Below are positions 62,788 to 64,000 of a stretch of 64,000 bases of DNA, in pieces. Source of the DNA: an uncultured Lachnospiraceae bacterium (GTDB taxonomy: Bacteria > Bacillota > Clostridia > Lachnospirales > Lachnospiraceae); contig ONDV01000003.1 of the NCBI GenBank assembly GCA_900316665.1, positions 1-64,000 of the forward strand, given 5' to 3'. Within the stretch, counting starts at the first letter, position 1. Every line of letters begins with the position of its first letter. Below the pieces are notes generated by a model. That model had not been told where the DNA came from. It saw nothing but the letters and a program-made list of their open reading frames with translations, and did not search any database. The position numbers and the translations under genes are program-made.

Positions 62788-63758
62788 GACAATGCAAGCT
62801 GTCTTCTTACGTCTTTAATAATTGCAGTTATTGCAGCATCGGGATCACCGGAATATGTAAATCCCGATGCCAGAGCGTGTCCGCCGCCGCCAAAAAGAGA
62901 CGCAGTATAGGAAAGATTTATTTTATGTCCCTTGCCGCGAAGGCTTCCTTTATATGTGCCTTCATCCGTTTCATACATTAGCAGAGCAACTGTTACCCCT
63001 TTTGTGACACGCAGCTGGGACACAATGCCTTCCATATGCTTTGGAAGGACATTATATTCTTTCATCTCCGAGGCAGAAATCACGGAATAAATAACTGTAC
63101 CGTCTTCAGAAAGAGCGGCCTTATCAAGAGCGTGTCCCATCATCCTGTTCTGCTCAAAAGTCTTCTCATTAAAGACTCTGTCAACAATAGCAGGATAATC
63201 TATGCCTTTTTCCATAAGTATTCCTGCACATTCCATCGTAGATCTTGAAGTGCATGAATACTGGAAGCAGCCAGTATCAGTAACCATTCCTGTATAGAGG
63301 CATTCGGCAATGGCCTTATCAATTTTATCCGGCTCAAGCTCATTCATAACAAGCTCACATGTAGAACTTGCATCAGGTTTTACAATATTTACATCAGCAA
63401 AGCTTGCATTGGAAAGATGATGATCAATGCAGATGGTTGAAGAAGCTTTTTTCATATATTCAGCGCTTTTCCCCAGCCTTTTTTCATCACCGCAGTCGAG
63501 AATAATAAAGAGGTCAAATTTATCAGCATCTGTTCCCGGCGCCTCAATCATATCAGAGTTGGATAAAAACTCAAATATATGAGGTATCTCTTCGAGATAA
63601 ACATGACATTGGATATCCGGAAACTCCTTCCTGATAAAATTATATACTGCAAGAGATGAGCCGATGCAGTCACCATCAGGATGAATATGACCGGCAATAC
63701 CGACTCTTTTCTTTCCTTCAAGAGCTCTTAGAAGAACTGATTCCACATGATCATTCAT
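62784..63758 (-). CDS. nrnA: Bifunctional oligoribonuclease / PAP phosphatase NrnA
   Basis: A DHH-DHHA1 phosphoesterase that degrades short RNA and dephosphorylates pAp. The 324-aa protein shows HIHPDGDCIGSS (about 25-36), ILDCGDEKRLG, IDHHLSN and the DHHA1 block GGGGHALASGFT near the end. ATG 63758 overlaps the rbfA stop by 8 bases, with AAGGA upstream; a longer in-frame start would sit inside rbfA. Confidence 0.94.
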   Translation of the reverse strand: MNDHVESVLLRALEGKKRVGIAGHIHPDGDCIGSSLAVYNFIRKEFPDIQCHVYLEEIPHIFEFLSNSDMIEAPGTDADKFDLFIILDCGDEKRLGKSAEYMKKASSTICIDHHLSNASFADVNIVKPDASSTCELVMNELEPDKIDKAIAECLYTGMVTDTGCFQYSCTSRSTMECAGILMEKGIDYPAIVDRVFNEKTFEQNRMMGHALDKAALSEDGTVIYSVISASEMKEYNVLPKHMEGIVSQLRVTKGVTVALLMYETDEGTYKGSLRGKGHKINLSYTASLFGGGGHALASGFTYSGDPDAAITAIIKDVRRQLALS

Positions 63759-64000
63759 CGTGTCCATCTTCCTTCTCGTTTGCACGGTCACGGGCTGTAA
63801 CCTCGTCAATAAGCTTCGACATTCTTACTCCGTATTCTATCGAATCATCCTCTATAAAGGTCAGCTCAGGCGTATTCCTGAGATTGACCTTTTCTGCCAG
63901 TTCATGGCGAATGAACCCGCCCGATGATTTCAGACCTGTCATAGTATTCTTCTTTTGTTCGTCATCTCCCAGAATGCTTATATAAATCTTGCAGGTCTTC
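63751..64000 (-). CDS. rbfA: Ribosome-binding factor RbfA, C-terminal part (runs off the window)
   Basis: The reading frame is open to the right edge and reads CKIYISILGDDEQKK, then the typical NTPELTFIEDDSIEYGV and MSKLID. RbfA helps 16S rRNA maturation. The rbfA-nrnA-truB-ribF order matches the infB neighbourhood. The N-terminal portion is beyond position 64000. Confidence 0.92.
   Translation of the reverse strand, partial: KTCKIYISILGDDEQKKNTMTGLKSSGGFIRHELAEKVNLRNTPELTFIEDDSIEYGVRMSKLIDEVTARDRANEKEDGHDE

Noticed and set aside
63759-63809. Longer N-terminus of NrnA
   Set aside because: It would extend into rbfA in another frame, and the ATG at 63758 has a suitable ribosome-binding site.

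Overview
The window is a gene-dense segment of a Clostridia chromosome, most likely Lachnospiraceae-like. Support: a nadD-yqeK fusion, an L27 with the Prp-cleaved N-terminal extension next to prp, RecU used together with RuvAB, RemA, a GerW-type sporulation protein, an rnfCDGEAB operon, and a Na+-pumping decarboxylase cluster (OadA/OadB/OadG types). Nearly all genes lie on the minus strand in tightly packed, often overlapping operons. Only lexA, rqcH, rpmB and a YprB-like exonuclease are on the plus strand. The family assignment to Lachnospiraceae is inference.

Layout. 1-3165: lexA with a candidate SOS operator, rsfS, and a cluster of mobile or repetitive DNA. This includes a full-length IscB (RNA-guided HNH/RuvC nuclease) element of about 1.6 kb with a probable omega-RNA upstream of the ORF. 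3144-8269: nadD-yqeK, yhbY, obgE, rpmA, prp and rplU (with a candidate L21 leader), then an RNase E/G-type nuclease. 8266-12442: hisZGDBI. 12554-20616: recU, a pseudouridine synthase, a HAD phosphatase, and then a long operon yicC-remA-gmk-rpoZ-rimO-pgsA-rsmD-coaD-coiled-coil protein. 20847-27507: rqcH, recG, a DAK2/FakA-like protein, an Asp23/Gls24 protein, rpmB and gerW. 27507-39192: a DUF2953 protein, an unknown 113-aa protein, a PBP2/FtsW pair, a U32 protein, zapA, ruvAB, Gx and NusG-II proteins, miaB and proA. 39373-44447: the Rnf complex. 44665-51469: YprB-like exonuclease, cheR, S1, ispH, cmk, an HI0933 flavoprotein and an RpiR regulator. 51580-56720: a Na+-decarboxylase operon with two alternative carboxyltransferase subunits. 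56974-64000: scpB, scpA, pnp, rpsO, ribF, truB, nrnA and the end of rbfA.

Themes. Translation and ribosome assembly (RsfS, YhbY, Obg, L21, L27, Prp, L28, S15, S1, RimO, RsmD, RbfA, TruB, MiaB, RqcH) dominate. DNA repair and segregation genes (lexA, recU, ruvAB, recG, scpAB) are interspersed. Sodium or proton bioenergetics (Rnf plus the decarboxylase) forms the main energy module.

The least ordinary DNA is the IscB element wedged between yqeK and rsfS, whose probable omega-RNA hairpin supplies the yqeK stop codon, and a structured repeat of about 150 bp. One repeat copy sits at the left edge of the window. A second, inverted copy 57 kb away supplies the last dozen codons and the stop codon of scpB. 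One repeat copy carries a further palindromic insertion whose relative also lies beside the IscB element.
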